The notes under the pieces are model-generated. The model was given only the letters and a program-made list of their open reading frames with translations, ran no database searches and had not been told where the DNA came from. The translations under genes and the position numbers were made by a program. This document shows positions 54,111 to 62,843 of a stretch of 64,000 bases of DNA, piece by piece. This stretch comes from Clostridium pasteurianum. Its GTDB lineage: Bacteria; Bacillota; Clostridia; Clostridiales; Clostridiaceae. The DNA is taken from assembly GCF_001705235.1 (NCBI RefSeq), contig NZ_MCGV01000001.1, positions 2,604,001 to 2,668,000 on the forward strand. Reading direction: 5' to 3'. The stretch's first letter is position 1; every line of letters begins with the position of its first letter.

Positions 54111-54177
54111 GTTTCCCTCCTTAATTAAGTTTACTAATATATAATATAATATTTTAGTTTGATTAACAATTTTTTAA

Positions 54178-54216
54178 TTGACAATTGCGTATATACTGTA
54201 TATACTGTACATATAC
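54178..54216 (+). promoter_or_regulatory. GntR promoter with tandem operator half-sites
   Basis: TTGACA (54178-54183), 17 bases, TATACT (54201-54206). TATACTGTA occurs twice in direct tandem (54192-54200 and 54201-54209), covering spacer and -10, flanked by GTATATAC and CATATAC. It is a likely auto-operator of the YtrA-type regulator. Confidence 0.65.
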
Positions 54217-54254
54217 AAAATTATTACACACTCATTTGCAAAGGGGTAAAAAAC

Positions 54255-54629
54255 GTGGATATAATTATTTCTAATTCTTCAAATGATCCAATATATGAAC
54301 AGATCGAAAAACAGATAAAAAATCTTATTTTTAATGGCGAACTTTCAGAGGGAGAACCGCTTCCATCTATAAGAAGTTTAGCTAAGGAATTAAAGATAAG
54401 TGTAATTACTACTAAAAAGGCATATGAAAAACTTGAAGAAGATGGTTTTATAGATACTGTGCCTGGAAAAGGTTCATATGTTGCAGGACAAAATAAAGAA
54501 ATTTTGAGAGAAAACAGAATAAAGGTAATTGAAGAAAAATTGACAGAGGCAGTTGAAGCAAGCAAGATGATAGATTTATCTCTTGATGAATTAAAAGAAA
54601 TCTTAGAGGTTTTATATAAAGATGAATGA
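54255..54629 (+). CDS. GntR-family regulator, YtrA subfamily
   Basis: 124 residues. The winged helix-turn-helix has P-I-Y-E-Q-I-E-K-Q-I, L-P-S-I-R-S-L-A-K-E-L and Y-E-K-L-E-E-D-G-F-I, followed by a short helical dimerisation tail, typical of YtrA-like repressors. A longer frame reaches 54159, but it includes the promoter; GTG at 54255 after AAAGGGG gives the family start (D-I-I-I-S). Twelve bases before the ABC ATPase it presumably controls. Confidence 0.88.
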   Translation: MDIIISNSSNDPIYEQIEKQIKNLIFNGELSEGEPLPSIRSLAKELKISVITTKKAYEKLEEDGFIDTVPGKGSYVAGQNKEILRENRIKVIEEKLTEAVEASKMIDLSLDELKEILEVLYKDE

Positions 54630-54641
54630 GGGAGGCAGGAA

Positions 54642-55508
54642 ATGGAGCATATTTTAGAGGTTAACGGGTTAAATAAAAGCTATAATGATTTTTCGCTTAA
54701 AGATGTAAGTTTTGATTTAGAGAGAGGTTACATAATGGGATTTATAGGACCAAATGGTGCTGGTAAAAGTACGACTATAAGGCTCATAATGAATCTTATT
54801 AGAAGGAATTCAGGTAATATAAAAGTTTTTGGACTTGATAATATACAAAATGAGAAAGAGATAAAACAGAAAATCGGATTTGTTTATGACGAAAATTATT
54901 TCTATGAGGATTTAACCTTAGTGGAGATGAAGAATATAATAGCGCCATTCTATAAATACTGGGATGAAAAAGTTTTTAAAAAATATTTTGCAGACTTTGA
55001 TTTACCTAAAAAGAAAAAGATAAAGGAATTATCAAAGGGAATGAAAATGAAGTATTCTCTTGCACTTGCTTTATCACATGGTGCTGAGCTTATTATAATG
55101 GATGAGCCTACTTCTGGATTAGATCCTGTTTTTAGAAGTGAAATGCTTGAAATTTTATGCTCTGTTTTGCAGGATGAACGTAAATCTATATTTTTTTCTA
55201 CACATATTACTTCTGACCTAGAGAAGGTTGCGGATTATATAACTTTCATAAATAAAGGTGAAATAATATTTTCAGAGCCCAAAGATGATATTTTAGAGAA
55301 TTATGCCATTGTAAAAGGTAAAAAGGAATTTTTGAATATGGACACTAAAAAGGAGTTCGTTTCAATAAATGAAAATGCTTTTGGTTTCGAGGCTTTAACA
55401 AATAATATAGGAAGTGTTAAAAGGCTATTTAAAGATAATGTTTTGATTGAAAAGGCTAGTTTGGATGATATCATGGTATATACAGTAAGAGGTGAGAAAA
55501 ATGTTTAG
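54642..55508 (+). CDS. ABC transporter ATPase (YtrB-like)
   Basis: 288 residues. G-P-N-G-A-G-K-S-T (Walker A, about 36-44), L-S-K-G-M-K-M-K (signature, with K rather than G-Q), I-I-M-D-E-P-T-S-G-L-D-P (Walker B) and a His switch in F-S-T-H. A C-terminal extension follows. Its gene is between a YtrA-type regulator and an ABC-2 permease whose start overlaps its end, an arrangement known from cell-wall-antibiotic-responsive transporters. Confidence 0.9.
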   Translation: MEHILEVNGLNKSYNDFSLKDVSFDLERGYIMGFIGPNGAGKSTTIRLIMNLIRRNSGNIKVFGLDNIQNEKEIKQKIGFVYDENYFYEDLTLVEMKNIIAPFYKYWDEKVFKKYFADFDLPKKKKIKELSKGMKMKYSLALALSHGAELIIMDEPTSGLDPVFRSEMLEILCSVLQDERKSIFFSTHITSDLEKVADYITFINKGEIIFSEPKDDILENYAIVKGKKEFLNMDTKKEFVSINENAFGFEALTNNIGSVKRLFKDNVLIEKASLDDIMVYTVRGEKNV

Positions 55509-56136
55509 TTTGGTTTACAAAGATTTAGCAATTCAAAAGAAAAGTTTAGCTGCATGTTTTTTATTCATAATTCTCTATAATATTCTGGCAGTATTTTCAA
55601 AGGATTATTGGGGAATATTGATAGCTGTGGGGCTTCCTTCTATGATTCAGTACCTATTTGTGTCAAATACTTTTCTTTTTGATGAGAAAAATAAATCTTA
55701 TATTATATTAAATAGTTTGCCAGTAGGAAGAAAAAGTATGGTTATTTCAAGATATTTATCCTCTTATATATTTTTTATAGTTGAAATAAGTTTTGATTTT
55801 ATACTTTCAGTATTAATGAAGGGACCTACTACCTTTAAAATTGAATATATAATAATTGATGTCATTATCATTAGTATAATGAATGGAATATGTATACCTC
55901 TTTATTTTAAATTTGGATATGCTAAGTTAAAATATATTATTATGATAATGCTTTTTTCCATATGGTTTGGTTGGTCGTACGTTGATGAAAAAATTAAATA
56001 TACTAAAATATTAGATGTCTTTAAGGGAATTTCTTATTCTGGCATATGTACTATTAGTGTATTTTGTTCAATTTTATTAGTAATAATATCTCTAATTATT
56101 TCAATTGGAATTTACAGTAATAAAGAGTTAGTGTAA
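55501..56136 (+). CDS. ABC-2 type permease partner
   Basis: 211 residues with six membrane segments, about 17-35, 40-58, 85-105, 118-140, 145-165 and 182-205. ATG at 55501 lies within the end of the ATPase gene with AGAGGTGAG as Shine-Dalgarno; an upstream GTG is less well placed. It has the ABC-2_memb pattern (W-G-I-L-I-A-V-G-L, L-F-D-E-K-N-K-S-Y). It forms an exporter with the YtrB-like ATPase; substrate unknown. Confidence 0.82.
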   Translation: MFSLVYKDLAIQKKSLAACFLFIILYNILAVFSKDYWGILIAVGLPSMIQYLFVSNTFLFDEKNKSYIILNSLPVGRKSMVISRYLSSYIFFIVEISFDFILSVLMKGPTTFKIEYIIIDVIIISIMNGICIPLYFKFGYAKLKYIIMIMLFSIWFGWSYVDEKIKYTKILDVFKGISYSGICTISVFCSILLVIISLIISIGIYSNKELV

Positions 56137-56147
56137 TCATAAAATTT

Positions 56148-56212
56148 TAAAAAAAATTAAGAATTAAGAATGATAGAGGATTTTCATCAATCATTCTTAA
56201 TTTTTTTTACAG
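56148..56212 (+). repeat. Short inverted repeat, family R3, acting as terminator
   Basis: ATTAAGAATTAAGAATGAT pairs with ATCATTCTTAAT and ends in eight T. The arms are the same as the outer arms of the bdhA-bdhB element at 41907-42110. Confidence 0.8.
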
Positions 56213-56360
56213 GTTCTATTAGTAATCACACCTTTTATATTGTAAACTTAACTTTAATTATAATACTGAAATGTTTAAACATTAAACAAATGGGTAAATT
56301 AATTAATAGTGGTACAAATTAATTATATGTAATATGCCTCTTTTCCATGTACCAGAATAT

Positions 56361-56684
56361 GAGTGGATTGTAAAGACAGGATTGATAGGAAAAGAGGTGG
56401 TAGAATGAATTACACCTTTTTTGCGTTAATAGTTTTGTGCGTAACTGCTTTGTCTATTGTTGCTATGCTTCTTGCTTTTTGCTATAGGCAGGAGAAAAGC
56501 ATTGCCTTTAGAAATAAAATAAAGGCTGATAGAAGAGGAATTTCATCTCAACTAATGATAGATATAGATAGCAGTAAGAAAACTAACAAAAAAGAAAATA
56601 GCAAGTAGCTTTATCAGAACTACTTGCAAATTAAATCATTCCATATAATTAATAATAAGTCAATTGTAAATTTACAATCCACTC
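56361..56684. repeat. 14-base inverted repeat bracketing a small membrane-protein gene
   Basis: GAGTGGATTGTAAA (56361-56374) and its exact reverse complement TTTACAATCCACTC (56671-56684) enclose the gene at 56405. The right copy abuts a short palindrome, TTGTAAATTTACAA. The 324-base unit has no transposase. It may be the ends of a small mobile unit or paired regulatory sites. Confidence 0.6.
56405..56608 (+). CDS. Small single-span membrane protein
   Basis: 67 residues: an N-terminal hydrophobic helix (about residues 4-26, T-F-F-A-L-I-V-L-C-V-T-A-L), then a basic cytoplasmic tail of 40 residues with K-A-D-R-R and S-K-K-T-N-K-K. The ATG at 56405 follows AAGAGGTGG; an ATG at 56363 has no Shine-Dalgarno. 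A hairpin (GCAAGTAG with CTACTTGC, 56601-56627) lies at its stop. I do not recognise the family. Confidence 0.55.
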   Translation: MNYTFFALIVLCVTALSIVAMLLAFCYRQEKSIAFRNKIKADRRGISSQLMIDIDSSKKTNKKENSK

Positions 56685-56751
56685 ACCTTATATTATTGTT
56701 TATTATAATGAAAAATATACAGCAAATATAAGAAAAAGTTTTAAGATTTCT

Positions 56752-58362
56752 TTATTTGTTTTGGTATAAAGTTCCATCTTTTGCAATAAGCAAATTGTCT
56801 ATAGTTCCTGTTCCGCCGTTCCTTCTTGCTGATAGAAGACAGAGACGGACACTATAATACTTTTTACCATTTTCAGTAGTAGAGTAAAAGACGGTAGCAC
56901 CTACGTCACCATGTGTAAAATTAGAATATCCATCACCACTTGGACCTTTTGAGACGGAAGAGATTTTATTGCTCTGTCCTACCTCATAATTTATAGCTGA
57001 AATTGCTGCTTGTTCAGGAGTATAATCGTCTTCTTGGTTAGAATTGTTAACTTTACTCTCATTATTTGTTGTAGATGGTTGAGTTTTAGAATTGTTTTGT
57101 GCTGGTGATTTTACATTTTGTTTCTGGCTATTAGGTACTGTATTTGTGGTAGTTTTAACTTTTTCAGTAGGTTTACTTTTATCAGTAGGTTTACTTTTAG
57201 TAGAAGAACTACTATTATTTGTTGGCACAGCAGTATTGTTTTCTTGTACGTTATTAGATTTTGAAGAACTATCCATACTAACTTTAGGTTGTACAACTTT
57301 ATTATGTTTTACATTTGGACTTTTAGTAGTAGCTAAAAGATTTGTGTTTTTTGCGTTAGTTAAAATAACCACGCATGCTATACAGGCAGCAGCTATACCA
57401 AGTGATGTTTTAATTAGTGTTCCTTTTTTAAATTTAGAAATCATTATAATTCTCCTTTTTATTTGAGATTTACCCACCATTGTAACTTCCCAGGGATTTG
57501 TAGTGGGAAGTGAAATGAGTGATACTAAATTAATAATTGTATTACCATAATTTTTATGATCTTTAGTTTTTATATAACTTAATGCTTTGGCATCACAGGA
57601 TATTTCAGCATCCTGCTTTAGCCTTTTAAACGAAAAGTATAATATTGGATTAAACCAATGTATAAGATTTAATATTATAACTATCCAATTTATAAGAATA
57701 TCTTTGCGCTTAAAATGAGCAAGTTCGTGAATGATTATGTATTTTACATCATCATTTGTTAATTTGTGAACTAAGCCTTCAGGTATTAATATTACAGGCG
57801 TAATTAAACCAGTTATGCATGGTGTTTGTACACTCTTAGAATTTTTTATTTTTATATTGCGTCTTATATTCATTGCTTTCTTGCACTGTTCCAAAGTGTC
57901 ACAAATTTTAACATCTCTAAAGTCATTTTCTGATTTAATTTTAAAACAAAATATAGTGTATATAGATAATAAATATATACAGGCAATACCTAGAACGATA
58001 ACCCAGACTATGCTTAATATGTGCAAGATGTTTTGACAACTATTTTGATTAAAGTCATTATTATGATGATTAGCTTTTGTATTAACTGTAGTTGGATTAT
58101 TTATGATTTGCGTAGTACTTGAATTTATAGTGGCCTTTGACATATTTTTATCAATATTTACAGTATTATATATGCTAACTGGGCTGCTTAATGAATAAGG
58201 TAGCAATAATCTAATTATAATAATAAACCATATATAATAATGCCAAGCAGAACTAAGTTTATTTTTAAATAATAATTTTATGAGCCATATAATGATAGCT
58301 GCTACTGATGCCATAATTGACAGCTTAATTGTCTGAAGAAATAAAGAAAAAACTACATACAT
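56752..58362 (-). CDS. BlaR1-like M56 membrane metallopeptidase with a non-PBP sensor tail
   Basis: 536 residues. Four N-terminal membrane helices and the M56 zinc site I-H-E-L-A-H (His212, Glu213, His216, with Glu253 in D-A-E-I-S-C-D). After the last helix (about 315-337) come a 100-residue Ser/Thr/Pro/Lys linker and a small C-terminal domain (about 440-536). BlaR1 has a class D penicillin-binding domain there; I see no S-x-x-K transpeptidase motif and the domain is too small. It should sense something else and cleave BlaI or act on it. Located 15 bases after blaI. Confidence 0.82.
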   Translation of the reverse strand: MYVVFSLFLQTIKLSIMASVAAIIIWLIKLLFKNKLSSAWHYYIWFIIIIRLLLPYSLSSPVSIYNTVNIDKNMSKATINSSTTQIINNPTTVNTKANHHNNDFNQNSCQNILHILSIVWVIVLGIACIYLLSIYTIFCFKIKSENDFRDVKICDTLEQCKKAMNIRRNIKIKNSKSVQTPCITGLITPVILIPEGLVHKLTNDDVKYIIIHELAHFKRKDILINWIVIILNLIHWFNPILYFSFKRLKQDAEISCDAKALSYIKTKDHKNYGNTIINLVSLISLPTTNPWEVTMVGKSQIKRRIIMISKFKKGTLIKTSLGIAAACIACVVILTNAKNTNLLATTKSPNVKHNKVVQPKVSMDSSSKSNNVQENNTAVPTNNSSSSTKSKPTDKSKPTEKVKTTTNTVPNSQKQNVKSPAQNNSKTQPSTTNNESKVNNSNQEDDYTPEQAAISAINYEVGQSNKISSVSKGPSGDGYSNFTHGDVGATVFYSTTENGKKYYSVRLCLLSARRNGGTGTIDNLLIAKDGTLYQNK

Positions 58363-58377
58363 ATCTTATCAATTCCT

Positions 58378-58755
58378 TTACTTCATATTCTCATCAAGTA
58401 TTTTTTTAAGTTCTAATATTTCGTCTTTACTTAGTTTTTGCTTTTTTAAAAAGTTTGACACAAATAAATTAACAGATCCTTGATATATTTTATTTATAAA
58501 TGACTCAGTTTCTAAATTTGTCATTTCATCCTCCGTAACAGCTGGTGAATATTGATAATGTTTTGTCTCTTTTATTACGTCAATAGCTCCTTTTTTTACT
58601 AATCTGCTTATAAGTGTATGAATTGTTTTAGGGCTCCAAGTACAATTCTTTTTATTAAGTTCTTCTGTAATTTCTGAAAAAGTAGCAGGATGTTGTTTCC
58701 ATAAAACTTGCATAACATGCCATTCGGCATCTGATATTTTAGGTGTATTTGCCAA
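58378..58755 (-). CDS. blaI: BlaI/MecI-family repressor
   Basis: 125 residues. Winged helix-turn-helix: I-S-D-A-E-W-H-V-M-Q-V-L-W, then S-P-K-T-I-H-T-L-I-S-R-L-V-K-K-G-A-I; C-terminal dimerisation part contains the site BlaR-type peptidases cut in this family. The start is TTG after AAGGAGGAAT. Its own promoter carries a TACA-N2-TGTA box, so it represses this operon. Coupled to the BlaR1-like gene. Confidence 0.9.
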   Translation of the reverse strand: MANTPKISDAEWHVMQVLWKQHPATFSEITEELNKKNCTWSPKTIHTLISRLVKKGAIDVIKETKHYQYSPAVTEDEMTNLETESFINKIYQGSVNLFVSNFLKKQKLSKDEILELKKILDENMK

Positions 58756-58795
58756 AAGTAATTCCTCCTTACCTACGAATGTAATCCATATTTAC

Positions 58796-58824
58796 AGACT
58801 ACACCTGTAGGACAATTTTGTCAA
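58796..58824 (-). promoter_or_regulatory. blaI promoter and BlaI box
   Basis: Minus strand: TTGACA (58824-58819), 17 bases, TAGTCT (58801-58796, weak). CTACA-CC-TGTAG (58799-58810) fits the BlaI/MecI consensus TACA-N2-TGTA and overlaps the -10. A looser GTAA..TTAC pair follows at 58781-58795. Confidence 0.75.
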
Positions 58825-58898
58825 TAATTAAAATTAAAAAAATCACTATAATAAATGAAAATTATAGTGATTAATACAATAGTGTGTTTGCTTTATTT

Positions 58899-59831
58899 TT
58901 AATGTTCATATTCTTTGAAAGGATCAGCTATAGTCAATTTATGAGCTTCTGCATCGCTTATACCGCAGTAAAGCTCGGCATATCCATTATTATTTCTTAT
59001 AAGTCCGCCACTAAATATAACATCTATTAAATCAGGTCTTTTATATGAAGCTTTTCCAAAATTATTTCTTGTTGCTATTATTTTTAGTGGAGATGATTGT
59101 CCTGTATCCGGGTTAAAAGAGAAACTCATTGAATAATAATGCCTATTGTGTAAATCATCAAATTTAGCAATGTGTCCTAATACTGCAACTAATCCATTTG
59201 GTAATTCATAAATTGAGTTAGCGCCGCCCCACTCATTTTCTGCAAATTGACCCTCAATTACGGTTGCATTTGATATAACCTGTGGATTAAGTTCTTTTAG
59301 TGAATTTATTAAGGTATAACCTATATGACTATTGTTATTTATTTTGGGTCTTGTAAGAACTAAAATTTTACTATTTTTTAACTGTAGTAATCTTATATCC
59401 TTCATGAGCTCAGGACCTTCAGCAAATGGTTTTAAATCTTTTAAAGTTTTACCTTTATAAAAAACAGTCTTGTATGATGAAATGCTTTTCGATACTGGAT
59501 CAGATAATACCTCAACGCCGCCAAAAGTTATATATTCATCAATCCAGGATATAAAAGGATCTTGAAGTTTGAAAATTGGCAAGTCTGTTTTTTTTATCCA
59601 GATGCCTTCTTTGTTTTTAAAAAAGATAACTTCAGATAGTTCACTGTCTCTTTTTTCAACTCTTCCAGCTATTAGAATTTCATTTCCGTATTTAAATGGT
59701 GCAGTTATATTATATACATCCTTAAAGTCGTCAACTTCAAAATTTAATTTTTGAGAATCTTTAGGCTGAAGATTTCTCTGTTTAAATTCATATAAAAGAT
59801 TGTCTATATTCTTTGGTTTTAAAGTGATCAT
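58899..59831 (-). CDS. DUF1861-family beta-propeller protein
   Basis: 310 residues, no signal peptide. The order of strands and the motifs I-A-G-R-V-E, Q-D-P-F-I, T-F-G-G-V and F-S-G-G-L-I-R match DUF1861 (MTP-1-like), related in fold to five-bladed propeller glycosidases such as GH130. No sugar cluster accompanies it. Possibly a mannoside phosphorylase-type enzyme, but the function is unproven. The next 255 bases to the SUF operon hold only a terminator. Confidence 0.7.
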   Translation of the reverse strand: MITLKPKNIDNLLYEFKQRNLQPKDSQKLNFEVDDFKDVYNITAPFKYGNEILIAGRVEKRDSELSEVIFFKNKEGIWIKKTDLPIFKLQDPFISWIDEYITFGGVEVLSDPVSKSISSYKTVFYKGKTLKDLKPFAEGPELMKDIRLLQLKNSKILVLTRPKINNNSHIGYTLINSLKELNPQVISNATVIEGQFAENEWGGANSIYELPNGLVAVLGHIAKFDDLHNRHYYSMSFSFNPDTGQSSPLKIIATRNNFGKASYKRPDLIDVIFSGGLIRNNNGYAELYCGISDAEAHKLTIADPFKEYEH

Positions 59832-60045
59832 ATATAAATCCTCCGCATAAAAATTTATATTTTCTAACTTCCTATAGTATTTATTATATATATATTCAAA
59901 TGAAATTAAACGTACATTTAAAGCAAAATTTCTTCTTAGTAAGTTAGATATTGGTTTATGTAGTTAATAATAAATTTTTGTTTTATAACTTAAAATTTAT
60001 CATTCATGTTATCGTTAATTTATTTCAAAAAATTACTACTTATAA

Positions 60046-60083
60046 TTAAAAAAGGAAGAGATTTTTAATATCTCTTCCCTTTC
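60046..60083 (-). terminator. Terminator of the SUF operon
   Basis: AAAGGAAGAGAT pairs with ATCTCTTCCCTTT. On the minus strand the stem is followed by TTTTTTAATT. It lies just past the sufU stop. Confidence 0.75.
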
Positions 60084-60086
60084 TAA

Positions 60087-60524
60087 TTATTGTTTTTTAT
60101 TATCATTCATACATTCTTCAAAAGTATGCCATGCAAGAACAGCACATTTTACACGGGCAGGCATATTTGAAACATTTTTAAAAGCTAAAGCATCTTCAAG
60201 TATCTCAAGCTCATTATCATCTGTTATTTCTCTTTTTATCATGCCTATAAAAGTTTTTACTAATTTTTTTGCTTCATCTACAGTTTTGCCTTTTATTAGA
60301 TCAATCATTATTGATGTAGATGCCTGAGAAATAGCACATCCAACTCCTGTAAAAGCAGCATCTTCAATGACATTATCTTTAATCTTTAATTGAAGTGTTA
60401 TATCATCACCGCAGCTTGGATTGTGACCATTTTCAACTACAGTAGCGCCTTCAAGCTCATGTTTATTGTGTTTTGATGCATTATGTTCTGTTATTATTTC
60501 AGTGTATATAGAATTAAGATCCAT
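60087..60524 (-). CDS. sufU: SufU-type iron-sulfur assembly protein
   Basis: 145 residues. Three conserved Cys in N-P-S-C-G-D-D (about 40), G-V-G-C-A-I-S (about 68) and V-K-C-A-V-L-A-W (near 128), plus the SufU insertion. SufU is a zinc sulfurtransferase that takes persulfide from SufS in Firmicutes, where IscU-type scaffolds are lacking. Overlaps sufS by eleven bases, which supports translational coupling. Last gene of the SUF operon. Confidence 0.92.
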   Translation of the reverse strand: MDLNSIYTEIITEHNASKHNKHELEGATVVENGHNPSCGDDITLQLKIKDNVIEDAAFTGVGCAISQASTSIMIDLIKGKTVDEAKKLVKTFIGMIKREITDDNELEILEDALAFKNVSNMPARVKCAVLAWHTFEECMNDNKKQ

Positions 60525-61740
60525 AGCCTAACCACTTCCTTGTATTTTTTAATCCAAATATTAAGGCATCCACGTCTTCTCTTGTATTATAAAAATAGAA
60601 GCTGGCTCTGCAGGTTGAATTTACTCCCATGTATCTCATAAGTGGATTTGCACAGTGATGACCTGTTCTTATTGCAACACCGTATGAATCAAGTATTGTA
60701 GCTACGTCATGCGGATGAACATCTTTTACATTAAAGGATATGACGCCAGCTTTTTTAGCTACATCCTTTGTGCCGTAAATATCAAGGTATGGTATTTCTG
60801 ACATACGTTCAAGAGCATAGGATGTAAGATTTTTTTCTACTGCATCTATTTTATCAAGTCCTACTTTATTTATATAATTTATAGCAGCTGTTAAACCAAC
60901 AGCGCCACCTACGTTTTGTGTACCGCCTTCAAATTTGTGAGGAACTTCTGCAAAGGTTGTTTTCTGTTCCCAAACGTATTCTATCATATCGCCGCCAAAC
61001 ATGAAAGGAGGCATTTTTTCAAGTAATTCTTCTTTTCCGTATAAAACGCCTATTCCCATTGGTGCAAGCATTTTGTGACCTGAGAATACTAGAAAGTCGG
61101 CATCTAAAGCTTTAACGTCAACTTTCATGTGAGGTACGCTTTGAGCTCCATCTACAATTGCTATGGCACCAACGCTGTGAGCTTTTTCAACTACTTTCTT
61201 AACTGGATTTATAGTTCCAAGAACGTTAGAAACATGTGTTATGGACACTATTTTTGTTTTTTCAGTTATTTTATTTTCTACATCTTCCATTGAAACTATT
61301 CCGTCTTTATCAAGATACATGTACTTAAGTACAGCACCTTTTGCTTTTGCTACCTGCTGCCATGGAACAAGGTTTGAGTGATGTTCAGATATTGAAATTA
61401 CAATTTCATCACCGGGATTTATAAAATTCATTCCGTAAGAATAAGCAATTAAATTAAGAGCTTCAGTTGCATTTCTAACGAAAACTATTTCTTTGCTTTT
61501 TTCTGCACCTATAAAGTCTTTTACTACTTCTCTTGCACCTTCATATAAATCAGTTGCTTTCACACTTAAAGTATAAGCACCTCTATGTGGATTAGCATTT
61601 GATTTCCTATAATAATCATTTACTGCTTCTATTACTGAAACAGGCTTTTGAGTAGTAGCAGCATTGTCAAGATATACAAATTTATGACCGTTAAATTCCT
61701 GATCTAAAGCAGGAAAGTCTTTTATATATTCATTATTCAT
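60514..61740 (-). CDS. sufS: Cysteine desulfurase SufS
   Basis: 408 residues. A PLP-dependent class V enzyme: Lys in S-G-H-K-M-L-A (about residue 224) binds PLP, and Cys in G-H-H-C-A-N-P (about 363) carries the persulfide. Group II type, as shown by R-T-G-H-H-C. Removes sulfur from cysteine and hands it to SufU, the next gene. Overlaps sufD by eight bases. Confidence 0.94.
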   Translation of the reverse strand: MNNEYIKDFPALDQEFNGHKFVYLDNAATTQKPVSVIEAVNDYYRKSNANPHRGAYTLSVKATDLYEGAREVVKDFIGAEKSKEIVFVRNATEALNLIAYSYGMNFINPGDEIVISISEHHSNLVPWQQVAKAKGAVLKYMYLDKDGIVSMEDVENKITEKTKIVSITHVSNVLGTINPVKKVVEKAHSVGAIAIVDGAQSVPHMKVDVKALDADFLVFSGHKMLAPMGIGVLYGKEELLEKMPPFMFGGDMIEYVWEQKTTFAEVPHKFEGGTQNVGGAVGLTAAINYINKVGLDKIDAVEKNLTSYALERMSEIPYLDIYGTKDVAKKAGVISFNVKDVHPHDVATILDSYGVAIRTGHHCANPLMRYMGVNSTCRASFYFYNTREDVDALIFGLKNTRKWLGYGS

Positions 61741-62830
61741 TTTCGAGTTTCCTCCTAATACTGCTAGAAATTTTATCCCTTATTTCTTCTGAAGGTATAT
61801 TTTTTATAATTGGATTGAAAGCAGCTTCTATTACAAGTTTTTTTGCTTCAGTTTCGCTAAAGCCTCTGCTCATTATATAAAACAATTTATTTTCATCTAT
61901 TCTTCCAGCACTTGCTGCATGTTGTCCATCAACATCTTCTTCTGTAGCAAGTAGTATTGGAACGGTTTTATTTACTACATGAGGGCTTAAAAGTATGGTA
62001 TATTCTTCTTCCTGTCCTTTAGCCTTCTTACATCCTTTTTTGAAATCAAGAGTACCTCTAAAAGTCTTTTTACTGTTATCCATTAAAGCTCCTCTTGTTT
62101 CTACAGTACTTGTTGTGTTTTTTCCATGATGGTTTATAAGATAATTTATATCGATGACCCTATTTTTATCCCCTAAATATATTGAATATATATTAGAAGA
62201 ACTTTTAAAGCCTAATAAATCATCTGTGTAATTTATTACAGCATGGCTTGCGCCTAAATCTACAGCAGTGTAATTTACAACTGCATTTTCTTCAGTTTTA
62301 ACGCCGTGTGCATCAAGGTGAAGCACATTTTCTGAAAGAGTCTGTAGTTTTATCAAATTTACAACTGCATTTTTCTTTGCATAAACCTGAGTTAATCCAT
62401 TATGAGCTGCAGAAATGCCATTGTCTGAAGAATAATTTATAACTACAGTAACTTCACTGCCTTCTTCTGCAATTATTATATTGTTATCAATTAAAGTATT
62501 ATTTTTTTCATTCAAGGCATAGTTTATAAATATAGGCTTATCATATTTTTTATATTCTGATGCATGAACGAAAACTCCTGCGTTATAATTATTTTTTGCT
62601 TCATCAATTGAGGATTCGTCTATTCCAGCATAATCACTCATGTTGAATTCACTTGATAAATTTTTTGAAAGGTTACTTACTCTAATTCCTGCCTCTTCAA
62701 CTTCAGATACATACTCAGCATTATAAGGAACCACTTCGGGTAGTGATTTCTCTATGCTTATATTATTAACCCCGAGCCATTTCCAGGTTCTTACGGGAAT
62801 ATTATTTATTTTACTAAGAGTCTTTTCCAT
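61733..62830 (-). CDS. sufD: Iron-sulfur assembly protein SufD
   Basis: 365 residues, shorter than E. coli SufD (423) as usual in clostridia. Right-handed beta-helix core, C-terminal helical end with A-A-S-A-G-R-I-D-E-N-K-L-F-Y-I-M-S-R-G-F-S-E-x-E-A, the segment that meets SufB and SufC. The extreme N-terminus is reduced. Start 13 bases after sufB. Part of the SufBCD scaffold; an ATPase sufC is expected off the right edge. Confidence 0.9.
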   Translation of the reverse strand: MEKTLSKINNIPVRTWKWLGVNNISIEKSLPEVVPYNAEYVSEVEEAGIRVSNLSKNLSSEFNMSDYAGIDESSIDEAKNNYNAGVFVHASEYKKYDKPIFINYALNEKNNTLIDNNIIIAEEGSEVTVVINYSSDNGISAAHNGLTQVYAKKNAVVNLIKLQTLSENVLHLDAHGVKTEENAVVNYTAVDLGASHAVINYTDDLLGFKSSSNIYSIYLGDKNRVIDINYLINHHGKNTTSTVETRGALMDNSKKTFRGTLDFKKGCKKAKGQEEEYTILLSPHVVNKTVPILLATEEDVDGQHAASAGRIDENKLFYIMSRGFSETEAKKLVIEAAFNPIIKNIPSEEIRDKISSSIRRKLENE

Positions 62831-62843
62831 AGTTTAAAATCAC

